Of a DNA stretch of 64,000 nucleotides, positions 54,523 through 63,725 are shown one piece after another; the first letter of the stretch is position 1, and every line of letters starts with the position of its first letter. The translations under genes and the position numbers were made by a program. Under the pieces are notes generated by a model. That model had not been told where the DNA came from. It was given only the letters and a program-made list of their open reading frames with translations, and made no database searches. Location of the stretch: contig NZ_LJAL01000003.1 of the NCBI RefSeq assembly GCF_001419985.1, forward strand, positions 124,001-188,000. The letters run 5' to 3'. Origin of the DNA: Loktanella sp. 5RATIMAR09 (GTDB taxonomy: Bacteria > Pseudomonadota > Alphaproteobacteria > Rhodobacterales > Rhodobacteraceae).

Positions 54523-56781
54523 TTGGATACATCAACGCCTTCCCGCTGGATAACACCCGCTGGCCTTTTGCCCGTCGTGATTGCGGGCAGTCTCTTTGTC
54601 TGGTTCGCACAAATGCTGCCCGTGATCGCGGCGGGTGACACGCTGCGGTTCGTATGGGAATGGGTGCCAAGCCTTGGTGTGAACGTCAGCTTTTATATTG
54701 ACGGGCTTAGCCTGACATTTGCCCTGCTGATTACCGGCATCGGTGCCTTGGTGATGCTCTATTCTGCCCGCTATCTGGCGGGTCATGTGCATCAGGCGCG
54801 TTTTTCGCTGTATCTGACCAGTTTCATGTTGGCGATGATCGGTCTGGTGATTTCGGACAACCTGCTGGCGTTGTTCGTCTTTTGGGAACTCACGACAATC
54901 ACCTCATACCTGCTGATCGGCTTTAGCCATGATACGTTCAAGGCGCGCCGCTCGGCCTTGCAGGCACTCATGATGACCGGTGTCGGTGGTCTGGCGCTTT
55001 TGGCGGGGATCATTCTGATCGGGACCACCGCAGGCACGTTCGAGATGTCAGAGATCAACGCCATGCCCGGTGTGCTGACCGAAAGTGTGATGTACCTGCC
55101 GATTGCCTTGCTGGTGCTGGCGGGTGCCTTTACCAAATCGGCGCAAATGCCGTTCCACTTCTGGCTTCCCAACGCGATGGCGGCCCCAACCCCTGTCAGC
55201 GCCTATTTGCACTCGGCCACGATGGTGAAAGCGGGCGTTTACCTGATGGCGCGCACGCATCCTTCGCTGGCTGGTACGGATTTCTGGCTTTGGACCCTGA
55301 CAATTGCGGGGGCGATCACAATGGTTTTCGCGTCGGTCATGGCGCTGCGCCAGACCGATCTAAAACTCGCGCTGGCCTATACAACGCTGATGGCGCTTGG
55401 CGCGCTGACGCTGCTATTGGGCAACGAAAGCGGCTATACAATTACCGCTGCCGCCACCTTCCTGATCGTGCACTCGCTTTACAAAGCCGCGCTTTTCCTT
55501 GTCGTGGGTATTCTGGACGCGCAAACCGGCACCCGCGACGCCAACAGCCTGTTCGGTTTGGCCCGTGCCTTGCCGATCACGGCGATTGCGGCAGCGATTG
55601 CGGCGTTCTCAATGGCGGGCTTTCCCCCCTTTCTCGGCTTTATCGGCAAAGAGCTTAAATACGCAGGCGCCATCGCGGTCGCATCCGAACCTATCTTTGT
55701 CGCCGGTGCCCTGCTGATTTCAAGCGCGCTGATGGTTGCCATCGCGGGGATCGTGTCGTTCCGCCCCTTCTGGAGCAAATCCGGCAAGCCCATTGAAGGC
55801 GTCAAAGAGGCCCCTTGGCCCATGCTGGTCGGCCCTGTTGTTCTTGCCATTCTGGGCGCATTTTTCGGGATCTTCCCCGAAACACTGGCCACGACACTGG
55901 TAAATCCCACGGTCGCCGCGATCATCGGCAGTGCGGAACCTGCAAAGGAACTCAAGCTGTGGGCGGGTGTCAACCTGCCGCTGTTCCTCAGCATTGCGAC
56001 CTTCGTGCTGGGTTTCTCGATCTATTATTACAAGCAAAAGCTGCGCGAGATCCTGATTGATATGACAACGCGCGGCCCCAGCTTTGATAATGGCTGGGAC
56101 AGGCTGATGGCGGGTATTGCGTCGGGGTCCAAGGCGCTGACGCGCAACATCCAGACGGGCGTGCTTTATCATTATATGGTCGTCACTTTCGGCACAGCAC
56201 TTGCGGTTCTTGCGGTGACATTGTGGTTCCGCAGTACGGGCATCCCCAAGATGGGTGTCCCGCAGGTCGAGCTTTGGGATTGGCTGGTGTTCTTGCTGGT
56301 TCTGCTGGGCGCGATTTTGACGCTGGTAACAAATTCACGGATCACGGCGATTGCGGGTCTGGGTGTTGTCGGCATCGGCATGGCGATGATCTTTATTCTG
56401 TACAGCGCGCCTGACGTGGCGATTACGCAGCTTCTGGTCGAGACGCTTGTTGTTGTGCTTTTCGCCGCCGCCGCGCTGAAACTGCCAAGCCTGACACCCG
56501 AACCAATGCGTAAACGCTGGCTTGACGTGATCATTTCGGTCGGGCTGGGCGTTGTGACGACAGTGATCCTGCTTAAGGTCACGACAGGTTCGATTGATCG
56601 CGAATTGACCACGTTCTTTGAAACCGCCAGCTATCCGCAGGCGTTCGGGCAGAACATCGTCAACGTGATCCTCGTGGATTTCCGTGCGCTGGATACATTC
56701 GGCGAAATCGCGGTCGTTCTGATCGCCGCGATCAGCATCTTTGCCCTGCTCAAGAGTAAACCCGAGGAGGATAAGCCATGA
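54523..56781 (+). CDS. mrpA: Mrp cation/proton antiporter subunit A
   Basis: Largest subunit of the Mrp (Mnh/Pha) Na+/H+ antiporter, related to NuoL. From TTG 54523 (752 residues) the antiporter core shows SFYIDGLSLTFALLITGIGA, FWELTTITSYLLIGF, AQMPFHFWLPNAMAAPTPVS and SLYKAALFLVVGI. The C-terminal region adds the MrpA-type helices and MbhD/E-like segments (YSAPDVAITQLLVETLVVVL, VNVILVDFRALDTFGE). The usual first membrane helix, before LPVIAAGDTLRF, appears shortened: only one helix precedes it where two are normal. An alternative TTG at 54457 adds 22 polar residues only. It starts the mrpABCDEFG operon. Confidence 0.9.
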   Translation: MDTSTPSRWITPAGLLPVVIAGSLFVWFAQMLPVIAAGDTLRFVWEWVPSLGVNVSFYIDGLSLTFALLITGIGALVMLYSARYLAGHVHQARFSLYLTSFMLAMIGLVISDNLLALFVFWELTTITSYLLIGFSHDTFKARRSALQALMMTGVGGLALLAGIILIGTTAGTFEMSEINAMPGVLTESVMYLPIALLVLAGAFTKSAQMPFHFWLPNAMAAPTPVSAYLHSATMVKAGVYLMARTHPSLAGTDFWLWTLTIAGAITMVFASVMALRQTDLKLALAYTTLMALGALTLLLGNESGYTITAAATFLIVHSLYKAALFLVVGILDAQTGTRDANSLFGLARALPITAIAAAIAAFSMAGFPPFLGFIGKELKYAGAIAVASEPIFVAGALLISSALMVAIAGIVSFRPFWSKSGKPIEGVKEAPWPMLVGPVVLAILGAFFGIFPETLATTLVNPTVAAIIGSAEPAKELKLWAGVNLPLFLSIATFVLGFSIYYYKQKLREILIDMTTRGPSFDNGWDRLMAGIASGSKALTRNIQTGVLYHYMVVTFGTALAVLAVTLWFRSTGIPKMGVPQVELWDWLVFLLVLLGAILTLVTNSRITAIAGLGVVGIGMAMIFILYSAPDVAITQLLVETLVVVLFAAAALKLPSLTPEPMRKRWLDVIISVGLGVVTTVILLKVTTGSIDRELTTFFETASYPQAFGQNIVNVILVDFRALDTFGEIAVVLIAAISIFALLKSKPEEDKP

Positions 56782-57197
56782 ACTCTGTCATTCTGCGCGC
56801 AGGTGCGCGGCTGCAGGTCGTCCTGCTCTTGGTGTTTTCCGCTTATATGCTGCTACGCGGGCACAACGCGCCCGGTGGCGGGTTTATTGGCGGTCTGATC
56901 GCCGCAACAGGTTTTGTGGTCTATGCCATTGCCTGTGGTACGGCCGACGCCCGCAAAGCACTGCGCTTTGATCCGGGCAGTATCGCGGGCGCGGGCCTTG
57001 GTATCGCGCTGGTCGCGGGTCTGCTGGCTGCGCTCTGGGGTGACGCGCTCTTTACCGGACAATGGCTCTTTATCGGCGCGACCGAGACCGAAAAAGGCCT
57101 ACCGCTCTCAACCGTGCTGGTCTTTGATATCGGAGTTTATCTGGTGGTTCTTGGTGCCATCCTGTCGATCACCTTTGCATTGGAGGAAGCGGTCTGA
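56778..57197 (+). CDS. mrpB: Mrp antiporter subunit B
   Basis: Membrane protein of 139 residues with the MnhB motif LLRGHNAPGGGFIGGLIAAT after the first helix and about four helices, including FDIGVYLVVLGAILSITFAL. It contributes to the antiporter complex. The start overlaps mrpA by 4 bases and the stop shares one base with the mrpC start. Confidence 0.93.
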   Translation: MNSVILRAGARLQVVLLLVFSAYMLLRGHNAPGGGFIGGLIAATGFVVYAIACGTADARKALRFDPGSIAGAGLGIALVAGLLAALWGDALFTGQWLFIGATETEKGLPLSTVLVFDIGVYLVVLGAILSITFALEEAV

Positions 57198-57559
57198 TGG
57201 AACAGCTTCTCTCGATCCTGATCGGTATTCTGGTCGCCTCTGCGGTTTATCTGATGCTCGCGCGCAACCTGCTGCGGTTCCTCTTTGGTCTGATCCTGTT
57301 GTCCAACGCGGCGAACCTGACGATCTTTGTCGCAGGGCGTCTGACACCGGGTGCGCCACCACTGGTACCCGACGGGCTTGATGCCCCGATCGGTGTGGTG
57401 GCCAACGCCCTGCCTCAGGCGCTTGTGCTGACCGCGATTGTTATCGGCTTTGGCCTCTTTGCCTTTGCCCTCATCCTTGCCTTCCGCGCTTATCAAAGCC
57501 TTGGCACCCTGAATACCGACGACATGCGCGTCGCCGAACCAAAAGAACCCCATTCATGA
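57197..57559 (+). CDS. mrpC: Mrp antiporter subunit C
   Basis: NuoK-like subunit of 120 residues with three helices; LARNLLRFLFGLILLSNAAN and PQALVLTAIVIGFGLFAFAL are typical. It forms part of the ion path of the antiporter. The stop overlaps the mrpD start by 4 bases. Confidence 0.93.
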   Translation: MEQLLSILIGILVASAVYLMLARNLLRFLFGLILLSNAANLTIFVAGRLTPGAPPLVPDGLDAPIGVVANALPQALVLTAIVIGFGLFAFALILAFRAYQSLGTLNTDDMRVAEPKEPHS

Positions 57560-59049
57560 GTTGGTATCTGACACTTCCCCTCGCCATTCCGTTCCTGACG
57601 GCGATTGTAGCCTATCTGCTGCGGGCCAATCCCGTGGGCGCATGGGTGTCGATCATCGGCTCGGGGCTTGGACTCTTGGCCTCGATCGCGCTGATGGTTG
57701 TGGTGCTTGATGCCGGTGTGGTTGCCGGGCAAATGGGCAATTGGCCCGCCCCCTTCGGCATTACTCTGGTGGCTGATCTGCTATCTGCGGTGATGGTCCT
57801 GATCACTGCCATCACCGGCTTTGCCGTCGCGATTTATGCATTGGGTGACATCACAGAGCGGCAGGCGCAACTGGGCTATCATGCGCTGTTCCAGCTGCTG
57901 ATCGCGGGTGTGACGGGCGCGTTTATGACGGGCGATCTGTTCAACCTTTATGTCTGGTTCGAGGTGATGCTGATTGCCTCTTTTGGCCTGCTGATCCTGA
58001 ACGGCGGCAAAGAGCAGATCGACGGCGGCGTGAAATATGTGGCGCTGAACCTGATCTCGACGATCCTGTTCCTGACCGGTATCGGCCTGCTTTACGGCAT
58101 GACCGGGACGTTGAACTTTGCCGATCTTGCGCTGAAGGTCGAAGGCGTTGAAAATCAAGGCCTTCTGACCGTTGTCGCGATGATGTTCATGGTGGCCTTC
58201 GGGGTCAAGGCGGCGGTCTTTCCTCTCTTCTTCTGGCTCCCCGCTGCCTATCACACGCCCAGCTTTTCGGTCTCGGCGGTCTTCGCGGGCCTGCTGACCA
58301 AAGTTGGCGTGTACGCGCTGATCCGCATGTTCACGCTGGTCTTTGACCATGACATTGGCTTCACCCACACCGTGCTGCTTTGGGTGGCGTGTTTCACCAT
58401 GGTGATCGGCGTTCTGGGTGCGGCCGCGCAATCGGATTTCCGCAAGATCCTGTCGTTCCACATCATCAGCCAGATCGGCTATATGATCCTTGGTCTGGCG
58501 CTGATGACGCCGCTGGCGCTGGTGGGGGCGGTGTTCTATCTGGTGCACCACATCATCGTAAAAGCGAACCTGTTCCTGATCGCTGGCATCGCCAAGCGGC
58601 TGACGGGCGGCACCGAGGTCTACCGGATTGGCGGCCTGTATAAGTCGGCTCCACTGCTTGCAATATTGTTCCTGATCCCTGCCTTTTCGCTGGCCGGTTT
58701 TCCGCCGCTGTCAGGCTTTTGGGCGAAATACATCATCGTCAAGGCCACCCTTGATATTGAAATGTGGTTCGTGGCCTTCATCGCACTGGCCGTGGGTTTG
58801 ATGACGATCTATTCCATGACCAAAATCTGGGCCGAGGCGTTCTGGAAACCGCACCCTGACGGGATCAAGCCAGAGCTGAAAAACCTTGAACATAAATGGG
58901 CGCAACTGATCCCTGTTGCGGGTCTTGCGGCACTGACGATCTTTATCGGCCTCAACCCCGAACCGTTTGTGCAGTTTGCCGAACGCACGACTGCGCAACT
59001 GCTGGATCCGACCGCCTATATTACGACCGTGTTGGGAGCCGTGCGATGA
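57556..59049 (+). CDS. mrpD: Mrp antiporter subunit D
   Basis: NuoM/N-like proton-translocating subunit of 497 residues with about 14 helices. Conserved features are GDLFNLYVWFEVMLIASFGL with the key Glu, FWLPAAYHTPSFSVSAVFAG with a Lys further on, and LVHHIIVKANLFLIAG. The stop overlaps mrpE by 4 bases. Together with MrpA it carries the two antiporter-like channels. Confidence 0.94.
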   Translation: MSWYLTLPLAIPFLTAIVAYLLRANPVGAWVSIIGSGLGLLASIALMVVVLDAGVVAGQMGNWPAPFGITLVADLLSAVMVLITAITGFAVAIYALGDITERQAQLGYHALFQLLIAGVTGAFMTGDLFNLYVWFEVMLIASFGLLILNGGKEQIDGGVKYVALNLISTILFLTGIGLLYGMTGTLNFADLALKVEGVENQGLLTVVAMMFMVAFGVKAAVFPLFFWLPAAYHTPSFSVSAVFAGLLTKVGVYALIRMFTLVFDHDIGFTHTVLLWVACFTMVIGVLGAAAQSDFRKILSFHIISQIGYMILGLALMTPLALVGAVFYLVHHIIVKANLFLIAGIAKRLTGGTEVYRIGGLYKSAPLLAILFLIPAFSLAGFPPLSGFWAKYIIVKATLDIEMWFVAFIALAVGLMTIYSMTKIWAEAFWKPHPDGIKPELKNLEHKWAQLIPVAGLAALTIFIGLNPEPFVQFAERTTAQLLDPTAYITTVLGAVR

Positions 59050-59525
59050 ACCTGTTTCTTCTCAACCTGTTATTGGCGGTCATCTGGGCGTCGCTTTGGG
59101 GCAGTCTGACCTCGTTCCAGCTGGTTGCGGGCTTTATCATGGGCTTTGTGACGCTATGGATCGCGCAGCCGCTTTTTGGCGGACCAAGCGGTTACTACCT
59201 GCGCGCCTACCGGATTGTGCGGTTGGTGCTGTATTTCCTGTATGACCTCTGCGTCTCGAGCATCCGTGTCGCCTATGACGTGATCACACCGACAGATTAC
59301 AGCAACCCCAAGATCCTCGAAATGCCGCTGGACGTGAAATCCGACATCGAAATCCTGCTGGTCACGAACCTGATATCACTTACCCCCGGTACGCTATCGC
59401 TTGATGTGACGCCCGACCGCAAAACACTGATCGTCCATGCAATGTTTGCCGATGACCCCGATGCTGTGATCGCAAGTCTGAAAAACGGCATGGAACGTAT
59501 GGTCAAAGAGGTATTTGAAGAATGA
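59046..59525 (+). CDS. mrpE: Mrp antiporter subunit E
   Basis: Subunit of 159 residues starting MNLFLLNLLLAVIWASLWGS with two N-terminal helices, followed by a cytoplasmic domain containing LLVTNLISLTPGTLSLDVTP, the MnhE signature. The start at 59046 overlaps mrpD by 4 bases and the stop overlaps mrpF by 4 bases. Confidence 0.93.
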   Translation: MNLFLLNLLLAVIWASLWGSLTSFQLVAGFIMGFVTLWIAQPLFGGPSGYYLRAYRIVRLVLYFLYDLCVSSIRVAYDVITPTDYSNPKILEMPLDVKSDIEILLVTNLISLTPGTLSLDVTPDRKTLIVHAMFADDPDAVIASLKNGMERMVKEVFEE

Positions 59526-59824
59526 CATCCGCTGATTTTCTGGATCTCGCGATCTACGCCAGTTTTCTGATGGTGATGCTGTCGCTCGCCATCGCCTTTA
59601 TCCGTCTGGCCAAAGGCCCCACCCTTGCCGACCGCGTTGTGGCGCTTGACATGATGACGGTGTCGATTATCGCGGTTTGCGGTGTGGTCCTTGTCGGAAC
59701 CGGCGAACCTGCATTGCTTGACGTCGCGCTTGTTCTTGCGCTGGTTGGCTTTCTTGCCACTGTCGCACTTGCCCGTTTCGCCGAACGCCGTGACGCCAGC
59801 GAAGAGGAGAACACCAATGATTAA
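59522..59824 (+). CDS. mrpF: Mrp antiporter subunit F
   Basis: Small subunit of 100 residues with three helices. AFIRLAKGPTLADRVVALDM is the MnhF signature and LLDVALVLALVGFLATVALA the last helix. It overlaps mrpE by 4 bases and mrpG by 8 bases. Confidence 0.93.
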   Translation: MTSADFLDLAIYASFLMVMLSLAIAFIRLAKGPTLADRVVALDMMTVSIIAVCGVVLVGTGEPALLDVALVLALVGFLATVALARFAERRDASEEENTND

Positions 59825-60125
59825 TGTCATCATCGGTATCTTTCTGCTTCTGGGTGGTTTCTTTGCCCTGATCGCCGCGATTGGCGTGCTTCGCCTGCCT
59901 GATGTGCTGACCCGCATGCATGCCTCGACCAAGGCGGGTGTACTGGGCAGTAGCCTTATCCTGATCGGCGGTGCGATCTATCTGGCCGAGACCGAGGTGA
60001 CCGCCCGGGTCATCGCCACAATCATCTTTTTGATGCTCACCTCGCCCATTGGCGCACATATGATCGGGCGCGCCTCTGTGCGTGATCTCAAACACCGGCA
60101 TACCAGGACCGGGAATAACGACTAA
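59817..60125 (+). CDS. mrpG: Mrp antiporter subunit G
   Basis: Small subunit of 102 residues with three helices: FLLLGGFFALIAAIGVLRLP, the conserved DVLTRMHASTKAGVLGSSLI and FLMLTSPIGAHMIGRA. It closes the complete seven-gene mrp operon. The start is chosen at 59817 because it gives the normal MnhG N-terminus and the usual overlap with mrpF. Confidence 0.93.
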   Translation: MINVIIGIFLLLGGFFALIAAIGVLRLPDVLTRMHASTKAGVLGSSLILIGGAIYLAETEVTARVIATIIFLMLTSPIGAHMIGRASVRDLKHRHTRTGNND

Positions 60126-60189
60126 GGGACTTGCGGAAACGGCGGTGTGAAGGGCAACATGCACCCAACACGCCGCTAGGAGCCATCCC

Positions 60190-61605
60190 ATGTCCGACCC
60201 GTTTGATTTATGCATCACTGGTGGCATGGTCGTGACACCGGCTGGCGTGGTGACCGCGGATATCGCGGTGCGCGGAGACGCGATCGCCGCAATCGGCACA
60301 GATCTTGGCGCTGCCACCACAACCATTGATGCTTGCGGAAAATACGTCATGCCCGGGGGCATTGACCCGCATGCCCATATCGAACAGATGTCCGGCATGG
60401 GTGTGATGAACGCCGACACCTTCGAGACCGCCACAAGGTCTGCGGCCCTTGGCGGCACCACAAGCGTGATCTCTTTCGCGGCCCAAGCCAAAGGCGCGCG
60501 GCTGGCACAGACCGTCGCCGATTACAGCGCCCGTGCGACGCGTGGTGCGATGATCGACTATGCATTTCACATGACGGTCACCGACACGGGCGTGCCCGAT
60601 TTTGCAGATGATCTGGCCGCGCTGATCGCTGCTGGCAACCGGTCAATCAAGGTCTTCACCACCTACAACATCCAGCTGTCGGACGCGCAAATCCTGTCGG
60701 TCATGTCCAGCGCCCGCGCCCATGGCGCGCTGGTCTGTGTTCACGCCGAAACAGATGCCATCATTACACAGGCGAAATCCACGCTGCTCAACGCCGGTAA
60801 AACCGCGCCGCATTACCATGCAGCCTCACGCCCGCGCATGGCGGAGATTGAAGCCGTTGAACGGATCTGCCGCTTTGCAGAATACCTCGGCCAGCCGGTG
60901 ATGCTTTTTCACATCTCGACAACCGAAGGTGCCGCAGCTGTGCAGGCCGCCCGCACACGCGGCGCGCCAGTCTGGGCCGAAACCTGTCCGCATTATCTGT
61001 TCATGACCGCGGACATTCTGCGCCAGCCCGGACAGGAGGGTGGCAAATGGATGTGTTCCCCGCCCCAGCGACAGGTGGCGGATCAAGAGGCGCTGTGGTC
61101 TGCTCTTTTGGAGGGTGATCTGCAAATCGTCTCTTCTGACCACGCGCCTTACCGCTTTGACGCAACTGGCAAACTCTCGGCCGGACCTGACGCAGGGTTC
61201 CACGAGATTGCAAATGGGCTTCCCGGGCTGGAAACCCGCCTGCCACTGATGTTTGATGCGATGGTCAGCCAAGGCCGTGGCGGGCCAGAGGCTTTTGCAC
61301 GCCTCACGGCAACCGCCCCTGCCGAAATTTACGGCTTGCCGCGAAAAGGCGCTTTGGCTGTCGGCATGCACGCCGATATCACCCTCTGGGACCCTGAAAA
61401 GACCGTCACATACGGCGAAAACGATCTGCATGACAATGTAGGCTATAACCCGTGGGTGGGCCGCACCGTCACCGGTTGGCCAACAGATGTGTGGCTGCGC
61501 GGTGCACGGATTGTCACAAATGGCGCGCTGACAACGACGCCCGGCACAGGGCGCAAGATTGACCGCCCAACGCTGGCCGTCACGCCGACAGCGCCGCAAA
61601 GCTGA
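60190..61605 (+). CDS. Dihydropyrimidinase/hydantoinase-type amidohydrolase
   Basis: Cyclic amidohydrolase of 471 residues that opens hydantoin or dihydropyrimidine rings. The metal site is complete: His61 and His63 (GGIDPHAHIE), the lysine to be carboxylated Lys154 (NRSIKVFTTY), further ligands in VHAETD and FHISTTEG, and Asp in SSDHAPYRFD. It heads a four-gene set with a VOC protein, a racemase and a DapA-like aldolase, so a hydantoin-like substrate is more likely than pyrimidines. AGGAGCC precedes the ATG. Confidence 0.88.
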   Translation: MSDPFDLCITGGMVVTPAGVVTADIAVRGDAIAAIGTDLGAATTTIDACGKYVMPGGIDPHAHIEQMSGMGVMNADTFETATRSAALGGTTSVISFAAQAKGARLAQTVADYSARATRGAMIDYAFHMTVTDTGVPDFADDLAALIAAGNRSIKVFTTYNIQLSDAQILSVMSSARAHGALVCVHAETDAIITQAKSTLLNAGKTAPHYHAASRPRMAEIEAVERICRFAEYLGQPVMLFHISTTEGAAAVQAARTRGAPVWAETCPHYLFMTADILRQPGQEGGKWMCSPPQRQVADQEALWSALLEGDLQIVSSDHAPYRFDATGKLSAGPDAGFHEIANGLPGLETRLPLMFDAMVSQGRGGPEAFARLTATAPAEIYGLPRKGALAVGMHADITLWDPEKTVTYGENDLHDNVGYNPWVGRTVTGWPTDVWLRGARIVTNGALTTTPGTGRKIDRPTLAVTPTAPQS

Positions 61606-61615
61606 GGAACAAGAA

Positions 61616-62005
61616 ATGCCGCGTCCAACCGACCCCAACACGCTTGCCATCACGTTTTTCTATTATCGCGACCTGCCCGCCGCCATGGCATTTTACGAAG
61701 ATATCCTTGGCCTGCCGCTCGCCATCGACCAAGGCTGGTGTAAAATCTATCGTATCGCCGATGGCGCGCATGTGGGGCTGGTTGACGAAAGCCGCGGCAT
61801 GAACAAATGGCAGGCAGTCAAACCTGTGCAGCTTTGCATCCGTGTGCCCGATGTGGATGCGTGGTACGCCTATGCGAAAGAAGAAAACCTACCCAACCTG
61901 TCCGACCTCTTTGTCAACGACGCACTGGGCATCCGCGCCTTTGTGTTCAACGATCCCGAGGGCTATCAAATCGAAATCCAATCCGCCACGCGTGAGGGTG
62001 CATGA
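61616..62005 (+). CDS. VOC (glyoxalase/dioxygenase) family protein
   Basis: Single vicinal-oxygen-chelate domain of 129 residues: ITFFYYRDLPAAMAFYEDIL, then GLPLAIDQGWCKIYRI and in the second half LCIRVPDVDAWYAYAKEENL and FVFNDPEGYQIEIQS. The Glu in the last motif is a usual metal ligand. The ATG follows GAGGAACAAGAA. It is encoded between the hydantoinase and the racemase genes and overlaps the latter by 4 bases, implying a step in the same pathway. Confidence 0.85.
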   Translation: MPRPTDPNTLAITFFYYRDLPAAMAFYEDILGLPLAIDQGWCKIYRIADGAHVGLVDESRGMNKWQAVKPVQLCIRVPDVDAWYAYAKEENLPNLSDLFVNDALGIRAFVFNDPEGYQIEIQSATREGA

Positions 62006-62682
62006 CCGCGAAAACCTTGATTGTGATCAACCCTAATGCGTCGCAAACGGTGACGGACGGGATCAAACTCGCGCTTGATCCGCTACGCAAATTCGGCACC
62101 CCGATCCGCTGTCTGACACTAGCCGAAGGGCCGCCTGGCATCGAAAACCAAAGGCAGGCAGATCTGACAATTGCCCCGATGCTGGACCTTGCAGCGGCGC
62201 AAACCGATGCGGCGGGCTATGTCATTGCCTGTTTCGGCGATCCGGGGCTGCATGCGTTGCGCGATCAAACCGCCCTGCCCGTTGCCGGTATCCAAGAGGC
62301 CGCTGTCATGACCGCGCTGACCCTTGGACAGCGCTTTGGCGTCATTGCCATCCTGCCCGCCTCGATCCCGCGCCACCTGCGGGCCTTTGGGGCGATGGGC
62401 GTGCTGGACAGGCTGGCCGGTGACAGGGCCTTGGGGCTTTCGGTGGCCGACCTCGCCGCTCCGGACAAAAGCCTTGATGCCATGATCGCCACCGGCAAAC
62501 GCCTGCGCGACGAAGACGGGGCAAATGTGCTGATTATGGGCTGTGCCGGCATGGCGCATTACCGCGCCACGCTGGCCCATGAAACAGGCCTGCCCGTCGT
62601 AGACCCCTGTCAGGCCGCCGCCGCTATGGTGCTTGGCCAGATTGCCCTGAAACTAAGCCATAAAGGACAACATGATGCTTGA
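62002..62682 (+). CDS. Aspartate/glutamate/hydantoin racemase family protein
   Basis: Cofactor-independent racemase fold of 226 residues with two catalytic cysteines, Cys77 (VIACFGDPGLHALR) and Cys181 (LIMGCAGMAHY). The layout matches hydantoin racemases more than glutamate racemases. It starts 4 bases before the VOC stop, and its end overlaps the DapA-like gene by 11 bases. With the hydantoinase it could supply both enantiomers for ring opening. Confidence 0.86.
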   Translation: MTAKTLIVINPNASQTVTDGIKLALDPLRKFGTPIRCLTLAEGPPGIENQRQADLTIAPMLDLAAAQTDAAGYVIACFGDPGLHALRDQTALPVAGIQEAAVMTALTLGQRFGVIAILPASIPRHLRAFGAMGVLDRLAGDRALGLSVADLAAPDKSLDAMIATGKRLRDEDGANVLIMGCAGMAHYRATLAHETGLPVVDPCQAAAAMVLGQIALKLSHKGQHDA

Positions 62683-63592
62683 TGAAACTGCCAAAGGCGT
62701 CTTTACCATCGCTGTGACACCGTTCCTGCCGGATGGCGGGATTGATTGGGACAGTGTCGACAGCATGGTTGATTTCTACATCGCACAAGGCGCCTCGGGG
62801 CTGACCATTCTTGGTATGATGGGTGAGGCAGGCAAACTGACCGCAGAGGAATCCATTGCCGTGGTCAAACGGGTCACGGCCCGCAGCACGGTGCCGATTG
62901 TCGTAGGTGTTTCTGCGCCGGGGTTTGCGGCGATGAAAACGCTGTCTGATGCGGCGATGGATCTGGGCGCGGCTGGTGTGATGGTGGCTCCGCCCGGCAG
63001 CCTCAAGACCGACGACCAGATCCTGACCTACTACCACAACACGGCGGAAACTTTGGGCGACGCGCCTTTCGTGTTGCAGGACTTTCCGCTTGTGACCAAT
63101 GTCGTGATCCCCACAAAAGTCATTTTACAAGTGGTCGAGGACTGCCCGACCTGTGTGATGCTGAAACATGAAGATTGGCCGGGGCTGGAGAAAATCAGCG
63201 CTCTGCGCAAAGCATCAGATGCAGGCGCGCGGCGGATTTCGATCCTCTGTGGCAACGGCGGGCTGTATCTTTTGGAAGAAATGCTGCGCGGTGCGGATGG
63301 AGCCATGACGGGCTTTGCCTACCCCGAGATGATGGCGCAGGTGATCGCGGCCTATACCGCTGGCAACACCGCGCAGGCGCGCGATATTTTTGACGCCTAT
63401 ATGCCGATGGTGCGCTATGAGGCGCAACCGGGACTGGGGCTTGCGATCCGGAAATACACGCTAGCGCAGCGCGGGGTCATCGCGCATGACACGTTGCGCA
63501 AACCCGGTGGCGTGCTGAGTCCCGCGACAAAGGCCGAAGTTGACGCATTAGCGGTGCGGCAGGCGGAAAAGCTCAAAGGACTTGGTCTATAG
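62672..63592 (+). CDS. DapA/N-acetylneuraminate lyase family aldolase with remodelled active site
   Basis: TIM-barrel class I aldolase family protein of 306 residues. The Schiff-base lysine is present as Lys165 (CVMLKHEDWPG). The proton-relay residues of DHDPS are changed: the Thr-Thr pair is Met49-Met50 (LGMMGEAG), the Tyr of the YN.P motif is Gln136 (VLQDFP), and the Tyr of the YYNK-like segment is replaced in VAPPGSLK. It is therefore not a lysine-pathway DapA. It probably cleaves or condenses a keto-acid-like product of the preceding enzymes. Confidence 0.85.
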   Translation: MMLDETAKGVFTIAVTPFLPDGGIDWDSVDSMVDFYIAQGASGLTILGMMGEAGKLTAEESIAVVKRVTARSTVPIVVGVSAPGFAAMKTLSDAAMDLGAAGVMVAPPGSLKTDDQILTYYHNTAETLGDAPFVLQDFPLVTNVVIPTKVILQVVEDCPTCVMLKHEDWPGLEKISALRKASDAGARRISILCGNGGLYLLEEMLRGADGAMTGFAYPEMMAQVIAAYTAGNTAQARDIFDAYMPMVRYEAQPGLGLAIRKYTLAQRGVIAHDTLRKPGGVLSPATKAEVDALAVRQAEKLKGLGL

Positions 63593-63596
63593 AGAA

Positions 63597-63678
<82 letters not shown>

Positions 63679-63725
63679 GGTTCTATAGCGGCGCTCCTGC
63701 CATGTCGCAACGGCAATGATCCACC

